Shown here: in pieces, positions 8,075 to 17,032 of the stretch
Layout of the letters: each line of letters opens with the position of its first letter
Position numbering within the stretch: position 1 is the first letter of the stretch
Source: DAIOXA01 sp050949165
GTDB taxonomy: Bacteria > Bacillota > Proteinivoracia > UBA4975
Assembly (NCBI GenBank): GCA_050949165.1
Contig: JBMNFF010000003.1
Span: 248,001 to 312,000, forward strand
Length of the DNA: 64,000 bases
Reading direction: 5' to 3'
The notes under the pieces: model-generated
Database searches by the model: none
Seen by the model: the letters and a program-made list of their open reading frames with translations, nothing else
What the model was told of the DNA's origin: nothing
Position numbers and translations under genes: made by a program

Positions 8075-9568
8075 TTACTTTCCACCTTTCCCAGCCCCAT
8101 CAACTAGTTTAAGGGCAGTCATAACGGCATCGTAGTTGTTGTTACAAACTACCGCTCCGGCTGTCGATAGTTTTTCTGCTTGGGAAGCGTAACCTTGGAC
8201 ATCTAAATCAGTACCCAGGAGGTTAATCACAACCCTTGGCCCTTCAGGCCGACAAAATTCCCTTATATAGGGAGCTAGCTCCGAGGCCGGATTCGAGTGG
8301 GCTCCATATCCAAGGACAACATCCAACAGGATAACGCCAACATCTGGATTGGACGCCTCTTTCTTAAACATTGCCAACCTGTCGGTCAAATCGATAATGG
8401 GATGAGGTTTCCCTCTAGTGAATTCATCACTGCCCATATCCAGTATCAAATGCATATTGTCCGATTCCCGGCGCATAAATTCTGCATTTGTCGCAATACT
8501 GCCTAATTCTTTACTGAGAAGCATATAGGCCTCATTTGCCAAAGTACCTCCGGAAAATAGCCCGCGAATATACCTGCCCGGGGCCTTGGCGTCGCTATCC
8601 CCATAGAAACAAGACTCCGCCTCAATACCAGTCGCCAAGCTAGCTGCTTCTGCTAAAGTGTTGGCAAACTGAACCTTTCCATACCTCTGTCCAGGAGCCA
8701 TCCCCTGAAGACAGGCAATGACCTTTTTGGTACACTGAGCAAACTCATTTAAAATATGATCTGCCACTCTCTGAGACGGGAATTTAGAAACCAGAATAAT
8801 AGTATCGGTACTATCATCGGCCTCCAGTGCGGCCAAGGCCGATCGGGTGCTTAGACCTTCGACAGCATCAGTCAGGTCCCGTCCACCGGTCCCGATGATA
8901 TGGGAGATTCCACTACCCTGTTTATGAATCTGAGTCATAATTTCCTGAATACCGGTGCCAGAGGAACCCACGATACCAATGCTCCCCCGACGGACCTGAT
9001 TTACAAAGCCGAAGGGGACACCGTCAATGTAAGCTGTGCCACAGTCAGGACCCATTAGGATTAATCCCTTGCGCCATGCGTACTTTTTCAGTTGGATCTC
9101 GTCCATTAGCGATACGTTATCACTGAACAAAAAAACATTTAAGTTACTTTTTAATGCCTTTAAGGCTTCTGCAGCTGCAAATTCACCCGGGACGGATATT
9201 GCCACCATATTTACTTCAGGATGCTCTTGAACCGCCATCCTAATACTACTATATTTCAATTTAGCCCCTGGCTGAGAAGAGTTGGTATCAAGATCAGGAG
9301 CAGCCATAAGCTTGTCCACAAGTTCAACGGCTTTGCTAGCAACTGATTTACTTTCTGCGTCAAAGGCTATTATTAAATCACTGGGTTTAGCATCCTGCAC
9401 CTCTGGCAAGAACAGTCCCGATTCCTTCAAGACATTCTTATTCTGGGGAGTGCCCATTACCACTGCAGCTTGATTTATTCCAGGCAGTTTGCTGACGTGG
9501 GACGATATGCGCATTAATGCAACTGAATCCTGGTACATGTTAGATTTGATTAATACTTGTACTGCCAC
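8075..9568 (-). CDS. fdrA: FdrA family acyl-CoA-synthetase-like protein (carbamoyltransferase subunit)
   Basis: This is a 497-residue protein of the FdrA family, built like the alpha subunit of succinyl-CoA synthetase. It has a Rossmann/CoA-binding-like start, a central GIVGSSGTGIQE loop and GTGGRDLTDAVEG, then a second domain (MHLILDMGSDEFTRGKPHPI, VVINLLGTDLDVQGY). In enterobacteria FdrA acts with YlbE (DUF1116) and YlbF (DUF2877) in oxamate carbamoyltransferase, releasing carbamoyl phosphate. DUF1116 follows directly here and DUF2877 plus carbamate kinase lie upstream in the same island, so the complete set is present. The gene follows the ECF transporter genes with a 26-base gap. Confidence 0.92.
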   Translation of the reverse strand: MAVQVLIKSNMYQDSVALMRISSHVSKLPGINQAAVVMGTPQNKNVLKESGLFLPEVQDAKPSDLIIAFDAESKSVASKAVELVDKLMAAPDLDTNSSQPGAKLKYSSIRMAVQEHPEVNMVAISVPGEFAAAEALKALKSNLNVFLFSDNVSLMDEIQLKKYAWRKGLILMGPDCGTAYIDGVPFGFVNQVRRGSIGIVGSSGTGIQEIMTQIHKQGSGISHIIGTGGRDLTDAVEGLSTRSALAALEADDSTDTIILVSKFPSQRVADHILNEFAQCTKKVIACLQGMAPGQRYGKVQFANTLAEAASLATGIEAESCFYGDSDAKAPGRYIRGLFSGGTLANEAYMLLSKELGSIATNAEFMRRESDNMHLILDMGSDEFTRGKPHPIIDLTDRLAMFKKEASNPDVGVILLDVVLGYGAHSNPASELAPYIREFCRPEGPRVVINLLGTDLDVQGYASQAEKLSTAGAVVCNNNYDAVMTALKLVDGAGKGGK

Positions 9569-9594
9569 TACTATTCACCACGCTTATAATTAAT

Positions 9595-10401
9595 TTACGC
9601 TAGCGAGTACTGGAATGGAATAATCCCAGTAAAAACTAGCGTGTACCATGCAACAACGGCAACAGCACATATGATACAGATTAGTCTACATGTAGATGTC
9701 ATCGATATCTCATCAACATAAACCCTGTAGGGGTGCGCACCAAATCCTCTGCTCTCCATTGAATGAGTAGTTACCGATGCACCCCGCAAACTTCTAATTA
9801 ACAGCGGAACCGTAAAACGCTTAATGTTCTCCAGTTTACCTCTTATTCCTGCTTTATTCCCAACACCTCGGACTGAGTGTGCTTCATTTATACACCTTGC
9901 CTCCTTTTCAATAAGAGGTATAATTCTTAACGCTATGAAGAATGCGTAAGGAATTTTATAGGGAATATTAAGTATCTGTACAAATGATACTACGAGGTCC
10001 CTTGGATGCGTTGTGCGGATAAAAATGAAAGAGGCGAGAAATATAGTGAAGATTCTTAGGGAAACAGCTGCCGCGTAGTCAACTACTTCGTAGTATATTA
10101 TCTTATTTCCAATGCGAAGTAGTTCAATATCGCCTTGTATTTTTAGCATCCACGTTTGGATTAAGAAAAACGCAACACAGGCTAAAATTAACCACTTAGT
10201 TGCCCGCCAAACATCTGAAAACGATAATCTAGCAAAAACAAATGCACAAATTAAGGTAAAGAGCAAAAAAGCAAATTGAACTGCCCCAATGAAGCTACCA
10301 AATGCCAGAAAAGATATTGCAAGCAACACTACAGTCTTAGTTACAGCGTCCATGTGATGAATAAAGGAATTGCCCTTCCGATACTGAAATATTACTTCCA
10401 T
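9595..10401 (-). CDS. ECF transporter transmembrane subunit EcfT (YkoC-like)
   Basis: This 268-residue integral membrane protein has the EcfT pattern: several N-terminal helices followed by a cytoplasmic coupling region with two X-R-G motifs, AHSVRGVG and SMESRGFG. These correspond to the Ala-Arg-Gly signatures that dock the ATPases. It lies two bases downstream of the ATPase gene and close to the S-component gene, in the order S-A-T seen in YkoE-YkoD-YkoC cassettes. It anchors the substrate-binding S component to the ATPase dimer. Its position directly in front of fdrA suggests that the imported compound feeds the FdrA pathway. Confidence 0.93.
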   Translation of the reverse strand: MEVIFQYRKGNSFIHHMDAVTKTVVLLAISFLAFGSFIGAVQFAFLLFTLICAFVFARLSFSDVWRATKWLILACVAFFLIQTWMLKIQGDIELLRIGNKIIYYEVVDYAAAVSLRIFTIFLASFIFIRTTHPRDLVVSFVQILNIPYKIPYAFFIALRIIPLIEKEARCINEAHSVRGVGNKAGIRGKLENIKRFTVPLLIRSLRGASVTTHSMESRGFGAHPYRVYVDEISMTSTCRLICIICAVAVVAWYTLVFTGIIPFQYSLA

Positions 10402-10403
10402 TC

Positions 10404-12146
10404 TTATTCACCCTCAATCGAAAACAATTTCATAAAGTTGTCTACTGTGTAGACCGTTTTTGGCAAATTATGACCCGATTTATCAAGTTTGTGCATCAAT
10501 GTAGAAACCGGTGGCGCTAATAAACAGGCCTTCTCTAATAAGCTTTCCTGGATAAACACATTGTCAATTAAGCCATCATATAAGACGTTGGACTCAGACA
10601 TTACAAATGCTCTATCAACCCATTTACTAACAAGTCTCATATCATGTGAAATTATTATTATGGTCTTTCCAGATTTATTAAGCTTATCAAGGTAACCCAT
10701 TAAAAGGTCTGAACTAGTCTGATCCTGCCCAATAGTTGGTTCATCGAGAATAATCACATCCTGATCAAGGATTAGCATGGTCGCAACACTGAGAAGTCGC
10801 CGTTGTCCCATGCTTAAAGAAAATGGTGATGCCTCCTTGTGTTTACTAAGGTTAAACAGGTCTAATACTGAATTAACTCTTTCTTCGATTATGTTTTCAG
10901 ATGTTTTCCTCACCCGCAAACTATACGCTACTTCATCATAGACAGTATCGGCTACAAACTGGTGATCAGGACTTTGGAACACATAACCAATGGTATCTGT
11001 AAGCTCGAAATTTGATAAATCAACAATATCTTTACCTTTTATAAAGACCTTGCCCCGAGGAACTTTATTTATTTTCATTAGCACTTTGGCAAGGGTTGAT
11101 TTACCGGAGCCGTTTTTTCCTAGAATTGACAAAAAATCTTTGGGAAAGACACGCAGGTTTACATTTGATAGGGCTTGCCTTTCATTTGCGGCGTATATAA
11201 AGGTCAAATCTTTAACCTCTATTAAAGGCAACTCATCTGGTTCCTTGTATTCTGTAATTGCATAGTCTAATCTTGGTATGATGGTTTGAGATTTGAGAGC
11301 AGAATCAATTGAAGGTATTGCCTCATCTACGGTTAGAGGAACCTTTTCAAAACTAATAATGTTGCCAGCTCTAATGGCTAACTCGCTAACTTGTGGTGTC
11401 CAAAGTCCTAGTTCTTTAGATGCTTTACTGAATTCTTTACTAAATATTTGACGCGGCTCACCAACAGCCAATATCCTGCCGTCTTTCATTACAACAACTT
11501 TGTTAATCATCCGTGCAAGATGGTCAACCTCATGTTCGATAACTACTACAGTCATCTGATAATCTTTATTTAGCTTCTCCAAAATATTAAACACATCAAG
11601 CTTAGTTTGAGGGTCAAGGTTAGCGGTCGGTTGATCCAATACTATAATCTCTGGTTCCATAGCTAAGATAGCTGCAATAGCAACTTTTTGTTTTTGACCA
11701 CCCGACAATTGAAAAAGCCCTTCATCCATTAAAGAAGTAATTTCAACCAGCTTCATAGCCCTTGAGGCATTCTCAATTATTTTCTCCCTAGGGAAAATAA
11801 GATTTTCTGGGCCAAAATAGATTTCATCTTTCACCATAACATTTATAAGTTGGGATTCTGGATCTTGAAATACAAGCCCAACTTTGGAGGCGAGTTCGCT
11901 TAACGCGACCTCTTTTGTATTACACCCCGAAATGATGACATCTCCTTGCAGGTCACCTTCAAACAAATTTGGAATCGAGCCGTTAAGTAAATTTGCTAAA
12001 GTACTCTTTCCTGAGCTACTTGGTCCCAGGATTAATACAAAGTCTCCTTTGTCTATTTCTAAGTTGATATCTTTTAAGGAAGGACTAGAATCGCCTAAAT
12101 ATGTGAAACTGACATTTTCGATCTTTATGATTGGTTCTATTGTCAT
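10404..12146 (-). CDS. ECF transporter ATPase with two fused ABC domains (YkoD-like)
   Basis: These 580 residues hold two ABC ATPase domains in tandem. Domain 1 has Walker A GPSSSGKST (41-49), LSGGQKQK and Walker B ending LDQPT (171-174), with His205 as switch. Domain 2 has GKNGSGKST (343-351), LSMGQRR and LDEPT (468-471). In domain 1 the catalytic Glu after the Walker B Asp is Gln (codon CAA), so one of the two ATP sites may be hydrolysis-poor. Fused EcfA-A' proteins are typical of the YkoD group. RBS and spacing place it between the S and T components. Energises uptake of the substrate bound by the YkoE-like protein. Confidence 0.93.
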   Translation of the reverse strand: MTIEPIIKIENVSFTYLGDSSPSLKDINLEIDKGDFVLILGPSSSGKSTLANLLNGSIPNLFEGDLQGDVIISGCNTKEVALSELASKVGLVFQDPESQLINVMVKDEIYFGPENLIFPREKIIENASRAMKLVEITSLMDEGLFQLSGGQKQKVAIAAILAMEPEIIVLDQPTANLDPQTKLDVFNILEKLNKDYQMTVVVIEHEVDHLARMINKVVVMKDGRILAVGEPRQIFSKEFSKASKELGLWTPQVSELAIRAGNIISFEKVPLTVDEAIPSIDSALKSQTIIPRLDYAITEYKEPDELPLIEVKDLTFIYAANERQALSNVNLRVFPKDFLSILGKNGSGKSTLAKVLMKINKVPRGKVFIKGKDIVDLSNFELTDTIGYVFQSPDHQFVADTVYDEVAYSLRVRKTSENIIEERVNSVLDLFNLSKHKEASPFSLSMGQRRLLSVATMLILDQDVIILDEPTIGQDQTSSDLLMGYLDKLNKSGKTIIIISHDMRLVSKWVDRAFVMSESNVLYDGLIDNVFIQESLLEKACLLAPPVSTLMHKLDKSGHNLPKTVYTVDNFMKLFSIEGE

Positions 12147-12214
12147 GGATTTCTCTCCTCAACAAACTTAATAACAGGAACAGGGATGAGAGAAAAAATT
12201 AGATTATTTAATAA

Positions 12215-12823
12215 CTAGCCTCTAACCTCTTTATCTAACATGGTTCCACGTAGGACACCGGCTTTAGCAACTGCATTGAATATAACCATACCGACTAAGC
12301 CAAAAACAGCCCCACTTATAGCCCTAACTACCCAGGCTATAATATTAAACCAAAGGCTAATTTCTAGCATTCCGAAAAAGTATGCATCAATCCATGTGCC
12401 AAGAAAAGAGCTAAAGACACCTGCTAGCGCAACCTGAAACGGGCCCCATTTTTTGTATCCGAAAATTGCATACGCAGCGTCGGCTCCAAATCCTTGTAAG
12501 AATGTTGTAATCAAAACGATCACACCATTGGGGTTTCCTGTTAAAACTTGGGCTACACCGCTAATCACTTCTCCTAGCGTGGAAGCACCAGGTTTTCTGA
12601 CAATATATCCCCCCAGAACACCTGCCAGATAAAACCACCCCAAAATTAGAGCGAATCCTATCCAACCATATGTCCCAAGAGCAGTCATAAAAAATCTGCC
12701 TAGGAATACCATAGGGGTTCCACCAACGCCAAAGACAATACCTACTACTGCTAAAATAACAATTTCGCCAGTAGTAAATGCCTTAAAGAAACCTTTCTTG
12801 CCTTCTTTTTTTTCAGCTGCCAT
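12215..12823 (-). CDS. ECF substrate-binding S component, YkoE family
   Basis: This 202-residue hydrophobic protein has a short Lys-rich cytosolic start, then about six helices (TGEIVILAVVGIVFGVGG, ALILGWFYLAGVLGGYIV, AQVLTGNPNGVIVLITTFLQ). The pattern, including the helix with GFGADAAYAIFGYKKW, matches the YkoE family of ECF S components. The best-known member is associated with hydroxymethylpyrimidine uptake in Bacillus. Next to pyrimidine/ureide-type hydrolases, the likely ligand is a small heterocycle, but its identity is not shown. No thiamine riboswitch was seen upstream, which argues against plain thiamine-precursor uptake. Confidence 0.87.
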   Translation of the reverse strand: MAAEKKEGKKGFFKAFTTGEIVILAVVGIVFGVGGTPMVFLGRFFMTALGTYGWIGFALILGWFYLAGVLGGYIVRKPGASTLGEVISGVAQVLTGNPNGVIVLITTFLQGFGADAAYAIFGYKKWGPFQVALAGVFSSFLGTWIDAYFFGMLEISLWFNIIAWVVRAISGAVFGLVGMVIFNAVAKAGVLRGTMLDKEVRG

Positions 12824-12861
12824 GTGTTTCCCCTCCTATTCCCTCATCCCTGAACTAAACT

Positions 12862-13935
12862 TTATGGCTTAATTGCTACACGAATGGTGCTACCATTATT
12901 GTTCATATAAAAATTCATTGCCTCATCAGCTTTTTCTAATGGGTAAACATGAGTAACCAATTTTTCTACGGGATATTTGCGTGAGTTTATAATTTTAACA
13001 GCTGGCTCAGTATCCCATGATTGGCCTAAACCACCAATAACCTTTAGCTCCTTAAAGACAATAATGTCAGTCGTCAGAGCATTTCTTTCGAAACCGCATG
13101 TGCCTACCATAATATATCTCGCTGCAGGGCGCGCTAAGTGGATACCTAATTCCATCATTGCTTCTGCCCCTGTTGTCTCGATCACAACATCTGCTAATTT
13201 TCCCTGAGTGAGACAATTTACCATTTCAACGGGATCGTCTTTGGTAATATCGACTACGTAATCAGCACCATATTCCTTGGCCAAAGCCCATTTTTCAGGA
13301 TTTCGGGTCCGTCCTAGTATTATAATCGGGTATGCCCCCGCCTCTTTGGCTGCGATAATTGATGTTAATCCTTGAGCACCAGGACCAATAATTACTACTG
13401 ACTCGCCAAATTTAACTTGACCCAATGTTCGAACCCAGCGTACGCCATTTCCCAAAACAGAGGACATACATGCTGCTTCGTCAGGAACATCAGTTTCAAT
13501 TTTATGAACCTTTGACCCAGGTGCAACATACATATACTCAGCATATGCTCCCCACAAGTACGGCTCTTCAGATGAGGTAATGTTTACACCGTATACCTTA
13601 CTATGTTCGCAGAACTGATATAGGCTATTTAAGCAGTAGTAGCACTTCCCACAAACTATATATGGTTCAATAGTAACTTTGTCACCAACATCCGCTGTAT
13701 ACATTTGCTTGGCTATTGAACCAATTTTATATACCGTTCCAACTAATTCATGACCTAATATTAAAGGGTAGTGAGTTTTTTGGTTCTTACCTTCATATTC
13801 GATCGGATCTCCACCACAGATACCCACCATATCAATTTTAATAATCATACCTTCTGGTGTAATATCAGGCATTGGGAACGTTTTCATTACCATTTTCCTT
13901 GGAGCTTCTAGAACCATCGCCTTTACTTGATCCAT
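12862..13935 (-). CDS. Zn-dependent medium-chain alcohol/polyol dehydrogenase
   Basis: This 357-residue medium-chain dehydrogenase has catalytic Zn ligands in GICGGDP and GHELVG, and the structural Zn site as C-x2-C-x2-C-x7-C in CGKCYYCLNSLYQFC. A Rossmann segment (VVIIGPGAQGLTSIIAAKEAG) binds NAD(P). Family members oxidise alcohols, polyols or hydroxy acids. It is the first gene of the leftward ureide operon; its ATG at 13935 has AAGGAGGA upstream. An IS3-family copy is inserted 48 bases upstream of the ATG, so the native promoter is separated or replaced. Its step in the pathway is unknown. Confidence 0.9.
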   Translation of the reverse strand: MDQVKAMVLEAPRKMVMKTFPMPDITPEGMIIKIDMVGICGGDPIEYEGKNQKTHYPLILGHELVGTVYKIGSIAKQMYTADVGDKVTIEPYIVCGKCYYCLNSLYQFCEHSKVYGVNITSSEEPYLWGAYAEYMYVAPGSKVHKIETDVPDEAACMSSVLGNGVRWVRTLGQVKFGESVVIIGPGAQGLTSIIAAKEAGAYPIIILGRTRNPEKWALAKEYGADYVVDITKDDPVEMVNCLTQGKLADVVIETTGAEAMMELGIHLARPAARYIMVGTCGFERNALTTDIIVFKELKVIGGLGQSWDTEPAVKIINSRKYPVEKLVTHVYPLEKADEAMNFYMNNNGSTIRVAIKP

Positions 13936-14052
13936 GTGTATCCTCCTTTATTCCTGTTAAATAACTTGAACTACTAACCAACTTATAATGCTCCCCGTTG
14001 TCAAGACACAAAATTTATTTTGTAAGTTGTCCTCCTTTCTACATTTGAATTT

Positions 14053-14919
14053 TCAGGCAGCCATGCTGCCATTGTAAACTTCCGCGGGGCAAAAACCATT
14101 AATCGATGAATGGGGCCGGTAGGTGTTGTATGTGTGTATGTAATCGTTGAGGGCGATCCTGAGCTCTCTGGGGCTATTAAATTCATTGATGTAAACGCAA
14201 TCATATTTGATTGTCCGGAACACCCTTTCTGTCCTTACGTTGTCTAGGGCTTGTCCCTTTCCATCCATCGAGATTTTAATCCCGTTTGCCTCGAGCAGGC
14301 TCAGATAGTCTGGGTTGGTGAAATGTGACCCCTGATCACTGTTCATTATCTCTGGCCGCCTGGTCCTAAAGGCGCGTTTTAAGCAGGTCATGACAAAGCT
14401 CTTCTCCAAGGTGCTGGATAGCTCGAAGTCTACTATGCACCGGCTATACCAGTCGATTATCACAAATAAGTACATAAAGCCATTTTTAATGGGGACATAG
14501 GTGATATCTACCCCCCACACCTGGTCTGCACGGTTGATGTCCAGGTTTCTTAGAAGATATGGCTGAACATATTGGGCGTGGTACCGCTTGCTCAGATTTG
14601 GCTTAGGAAAAATGGTGTAGATACCCATGGCGCGCATCATCCGGCGCACCTTTTTGCGGTTAATCTTTAGGTGGTCATCCCTCCTCAGAATCCTCGTGAT
14701 AGTGCGATACCCCCATGTAGGATAGGCAGTATGGAGCTCGTCGATCCTTCGCATTATATGCAAATCCTCAGCACTAATGGTTTTAGGGCGAGCCTGGCGA
14801 TAAAAGCTGGTACGGTTAATCCCTAGGAGCTCTGCCTGGCGCTTGATGGTAATAGGGAAGTCGGTATCAACGAGACTTTTTCTTCCAGCTGGGTCCGATG
14901 ATTTCCTCAGATTTTTTTT
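14053..14919 (-). CDS. IS3-family OrfB, DDE transposase domain (copy 1)
   Basis: The open frame begins right after an in-frame TGA inside a run of nine A. The product begins with LVDTDFPITIKRQAELLGI, typical for the start of IS3 OrfB. The DDE integrase core shows the first Asp in GVDITYVP, the second in NSDQGSHF and the Glu in VRTERVFR. There is no good internal start before a TTG at 14763, so synthesis probably depends on a shift from orfA in the A-run. Identical protein to copy 2. Confidence 0.9.
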   Translation of the reverse strand, partial: KKNLRKSSDPAGRKSLVDTDFPITIKRQAELLGINRTSFYRQARPKTISAEDLHIMRRIDELHTAYPTWGYRTITRILRRDDHLKINRKKVRRMMRAMGIYTIFPKPNLSKRYHAQYVQPYLLRNLDINRADQVWGVDITYVPIKNGFMYLFVIIDWYSRCIVDFELSSTLEKSFVMTCLKRAFRTRRPEIMNSDQGSHFTNPDYLSLLEANGIKISMDGKGQALDNVRTERVFRTIKYDCVYINEFNSPRELRIALNDYIHTYNTYRPHSSINGFCPAEVYNGSMAA

Positions 14920-15190
14920 TCAGCCAGTCAACCTCATAGGTGAGTTGACCGACCTTACGCTCAAGCTGGGCTACCATATTCTCCTTTTCTATTAGCTCCT
15001 TTTCGGCTGCGGAGGGTCCTTTCTTAAACACTCCTGGAGCTCGTTCTAGGAACTCATTTTTCCAGCGTCCGATGACTACAGGGCTTATGCCATACTTAGC
15101 CCCAATCTCGCTAATTGTAGAGGCCTCTTGGAGCACCTCCAAAACTACCTTGCATTTGAACTCTGCTGAATACTGATTTCGCTTTTTCAT
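14867..15190 (-). CDS. IS3-family OrfA (copy 1)
   Basis: Helix-turn-helix DNA-binding subunit beginning MKKRNQYSAEFKCKVVLEVL and ending in a leucine-zipper-like coiled coil (ELIEKENMVAQLERKVGQL). ATG at 15190 was chosen over an upstream GTG because the family starts with this MKKR/AEFK segment. OrfA binds the element ends. It overlaps the start of orfB around the A9 run at 14912-14920. Confidence 0.9.
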   Translation of the reverse strand: MKKRNQYSAEFKCKVVLEVLQEASTISEIGAKYGISPVVIGRWKNEFLERAPGVFKKGPSAAEKELIEKENMVAQLERKVGQLTYEVDWLKKKSEEIIGPSWKKKSR

Positions 15191-15261
15191 GTCTCTAGTA
15201 TAACTTACTTTTGAAATTTCGTGTCTCACCCTATGGGAGCATTATAACTGACCTCCTTCAT

Positions 15262-15296
15262 AAAAAAATTGGCTTACTTCTTTAAGTAAACCAATT
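15262..15296 (-). terminator. Intrinsic terminator of the pucR gene
   Basis: On the minus strand AATTGG and TTACTT pair with AAGTAA and CCAATT around an AAAG loop (one internal mismatch), followed by a run of seven T. It lies about 55 bases after the regulator's stop codon and just before the IS3 insertion. Confidence 0.8.
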
Positions 15297-15352
15297 AGCT
15301 AAATAGCCTATTAAAACCTTTATGACCTTTTCACAAAGCAAAGCCCAATAAG

Positions 15353-17032
15353 TTATAATGTTTTTGCTTCCGACAATAAATCCCCCAATATTATTGCTAG
15401 CTGAAGATTAAACCTATCATTGCTATCCCCAAGACTTAATCCTGTTATCTCCTGAATTTTATTAAGCCGGTAAACAATAGTATTGTAATGGGAAAAAATG
15501 GTCTTTGCTACCTTGCTGACGTTACCGTTACATTGAAAATATACCCGTATAGTATTGGTAAGTTCGGAGTTTGTAGCTTGGTCATGTTGTATTAGGGGCA
15601 TATAGATTTCGTTGACAATCTTATTTGCTTCTTTTAAATTACTACTGTTCAGAAGCCTTAACACTCCTAAATCATCGTAGCATAGTATTCCATTTTTACT
15701 GTCAAACTGCCTTATTACCTCAAGGGCCTTCTTGGCTTCAAGATAGCTCTTAGGAATTTGGGTTACAGGTTCCCTGAACCTGCCTATCCCGGCGGAACAA
15801 GTATGCTTAGTAATTCTACCAAACATCTTTCGTACTCTGCCTGCAACATCCATAGCTAATTTATGGTTCTCCCGATTTCCAGAGTCATGTTCTGCTCTAA
15901 GCAAAAGAACAAAACGGCCGCCCCTTTCACCAATAATAAAATAAGTACAGCAACCGCTGGCGACCTGTTCAATACACTCGTAAAGGCGGTTTTTCAAGTA
16001 GGATATACTCGACTTGCTTTTTGTATCCTGTTGCCAGAGTTTCTGATAGTCGTCAATTTCAAATACGATTAGCATAAAATGATACCTTAACTCTAGCCCC
16101 ACAAGCTCTCCCCGGGAAACTAGCTCAATTTCAGACGTAATTTTGCCGCTTACCCAATCAAAGATAAACTCATTTTTATATTTTTTTTCCACCTCGGTTA
16201 ATGCAAATTGGTTTATCAAAGTTAAAGCAGCGACGGTAGCGGCCTGCTCCATGGCAATGAAATCTGTTTCGTGCAAAACTCGATTAATCTCAATTATTAT
16301 GATGGTTCCATGCCACTTGCCGGAAATATGAATAGGGTATTTAATAATGTTAAATTTCTTGCCATCGAGGGTTAAAATTTCTTTGGACATTGAGCTTGAG
16401 TAATATCCTTGACCTGTTTTCATTACTTCAATCAAATCGTCCCTGACATAAGCGACCTGACTTAACGGAGCCTCGCCAAGAATTTTTGAATCCGTTCCCA
16501 CAATAAAAACCACATTATCGGTAATTTCGAATAAACTTTCGCAAATGGCAGGAATACCTCCGCCTTCCAAAGCCACTTTCATTAGCTTTTGGTGAGCTGC
16601 AATTGAACGCCTTAAAATAGCCGCCTGCCTGTTTACTAAAGCACTATACACCGTTTCTAATATTATGGGGTGAGAAAGATGCTGAGGCATTTCTAATAGG
16701 GGAAAATCATTCACGTCTGCAGCATCTATCATCACCTGAGGAACTTCTTCCAGATATCGTTTAGTTTTTATAACCAACCCAGCAAGGCCTTTTTCTGTTA
16801 AAGCAGGAATTAAACTTTCTTGCGCCACGGGATCATCCTTGATTGAAAAGGCTGTAGTTAACAATAACTGCCCTTCCTTAACCCAAGGTATAATATCCGG
16901 CACTTCCATAACATTAACACTTAGTATAGGCCGGTCTAAGCCATTTTCTCCACCAAGTACTATTAGATCTTTCAATGAATCCATCTGCAGGGCTTTTCTT
17001 ACTGTGATCCCGAGAAGTCTACGGCTTTCCAT
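15353..17032 (-). CDS. PucR family transcriptional regulator
   Basis: This 559-residue regulator begins with the PucR ligand-sensing domain (GITVRKALQ, VMEVPDIIPWVKEGQLLLTT) found in purine-catabolism regulators. A GAF/GGDEF-like middle follows and the C-terminal helix-turn-helix reads FQCNGNVSKVAKTIFSHYNTI. In Bacillus PucR controls purine/allantoin use, which fits the ureide genes around it. The start ATG has GGGAGG seven bases upstream. An IS256-family element is inserted one base beyond that RBS, so the natural promoter and the possible read-through from carbamate kinase are cut off; expression now depends on the element. Confidence 0.93.
   Translation of the reverse strand: MESRRLLGITVRKALQMDSLKDLIVLGGENGLDRPILSVNVMEVPDIIPWVKEGQLLLTTAFSIKDDPVAQESLIPALTEKGLAGLVIKTKRYLEEVPQVMIDAADVNDFPLLEMPQHLSHPIILETVYSALVNRQAAILRRSIAAHQKLMKVALEGGGIPAICESLFEITDNVVFIVGTDSKILGEAPLSQVAYVRDDLIEVMKTGQGYYSSSMSKEILTLDGKKFNIIKYPIHISGKWHGTIIIIEINRVLHETDFIAMEQAATVAALTLINQFALTEVEKKYKNEFIFDWVSGKITSEIELVSRGELVGLELRYHFMLIVFEIDDYQKLWQQDTKSKSSISYLKNRLYECIEQVASGCCTYFIIGERGGRFVLLLRAEHDSGNRENHKLAMDVAGRVRKMFGRITKHTCSAGIGRFREPVTQIPKSYLEAKKALEVIRQFDSKNGILCYDDLGVLRLLNSSNLKEANKIVNEIYMPLIQHDQATNSELTNTIRVYFQCNGNVSKVAKTIFSHYNTIVYRLNKIQEITGLSLGDSNDRFNLQLAIILGDLLSEAKTL

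Larger units (their letters stand above)
13984..15246 (-). mobile_element. IS3-family insertion sequence, copy 1 (1263 bp)
   Basis: The ends are perfect 12-bp inverted repeats, TATAATGCTCCC at one side and its complement at the other. The 3-bp repeat ACT flanks both sides (13981-13983 and 15247-15249), so this is an intact, independent insertion. It carries orfA and orfB leftward and lies between the PucR regulator's terminator and the alcohol dehydrogenase. It is practically identical to copy 2 at 18042-19304; the only difference noticed is one silent base (14146). Its rightmost part in reading direction ends with TTGACA close to the operon it precedes. Confidence 0.95.

Noticed and set aside
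12824..12861. Thiamine (TPP) riboswitch in front of the YkoE-like gene
   Set aside because: The gap is only 38 bases and contains no TPP aptamer motif; none was seen before the operon either.
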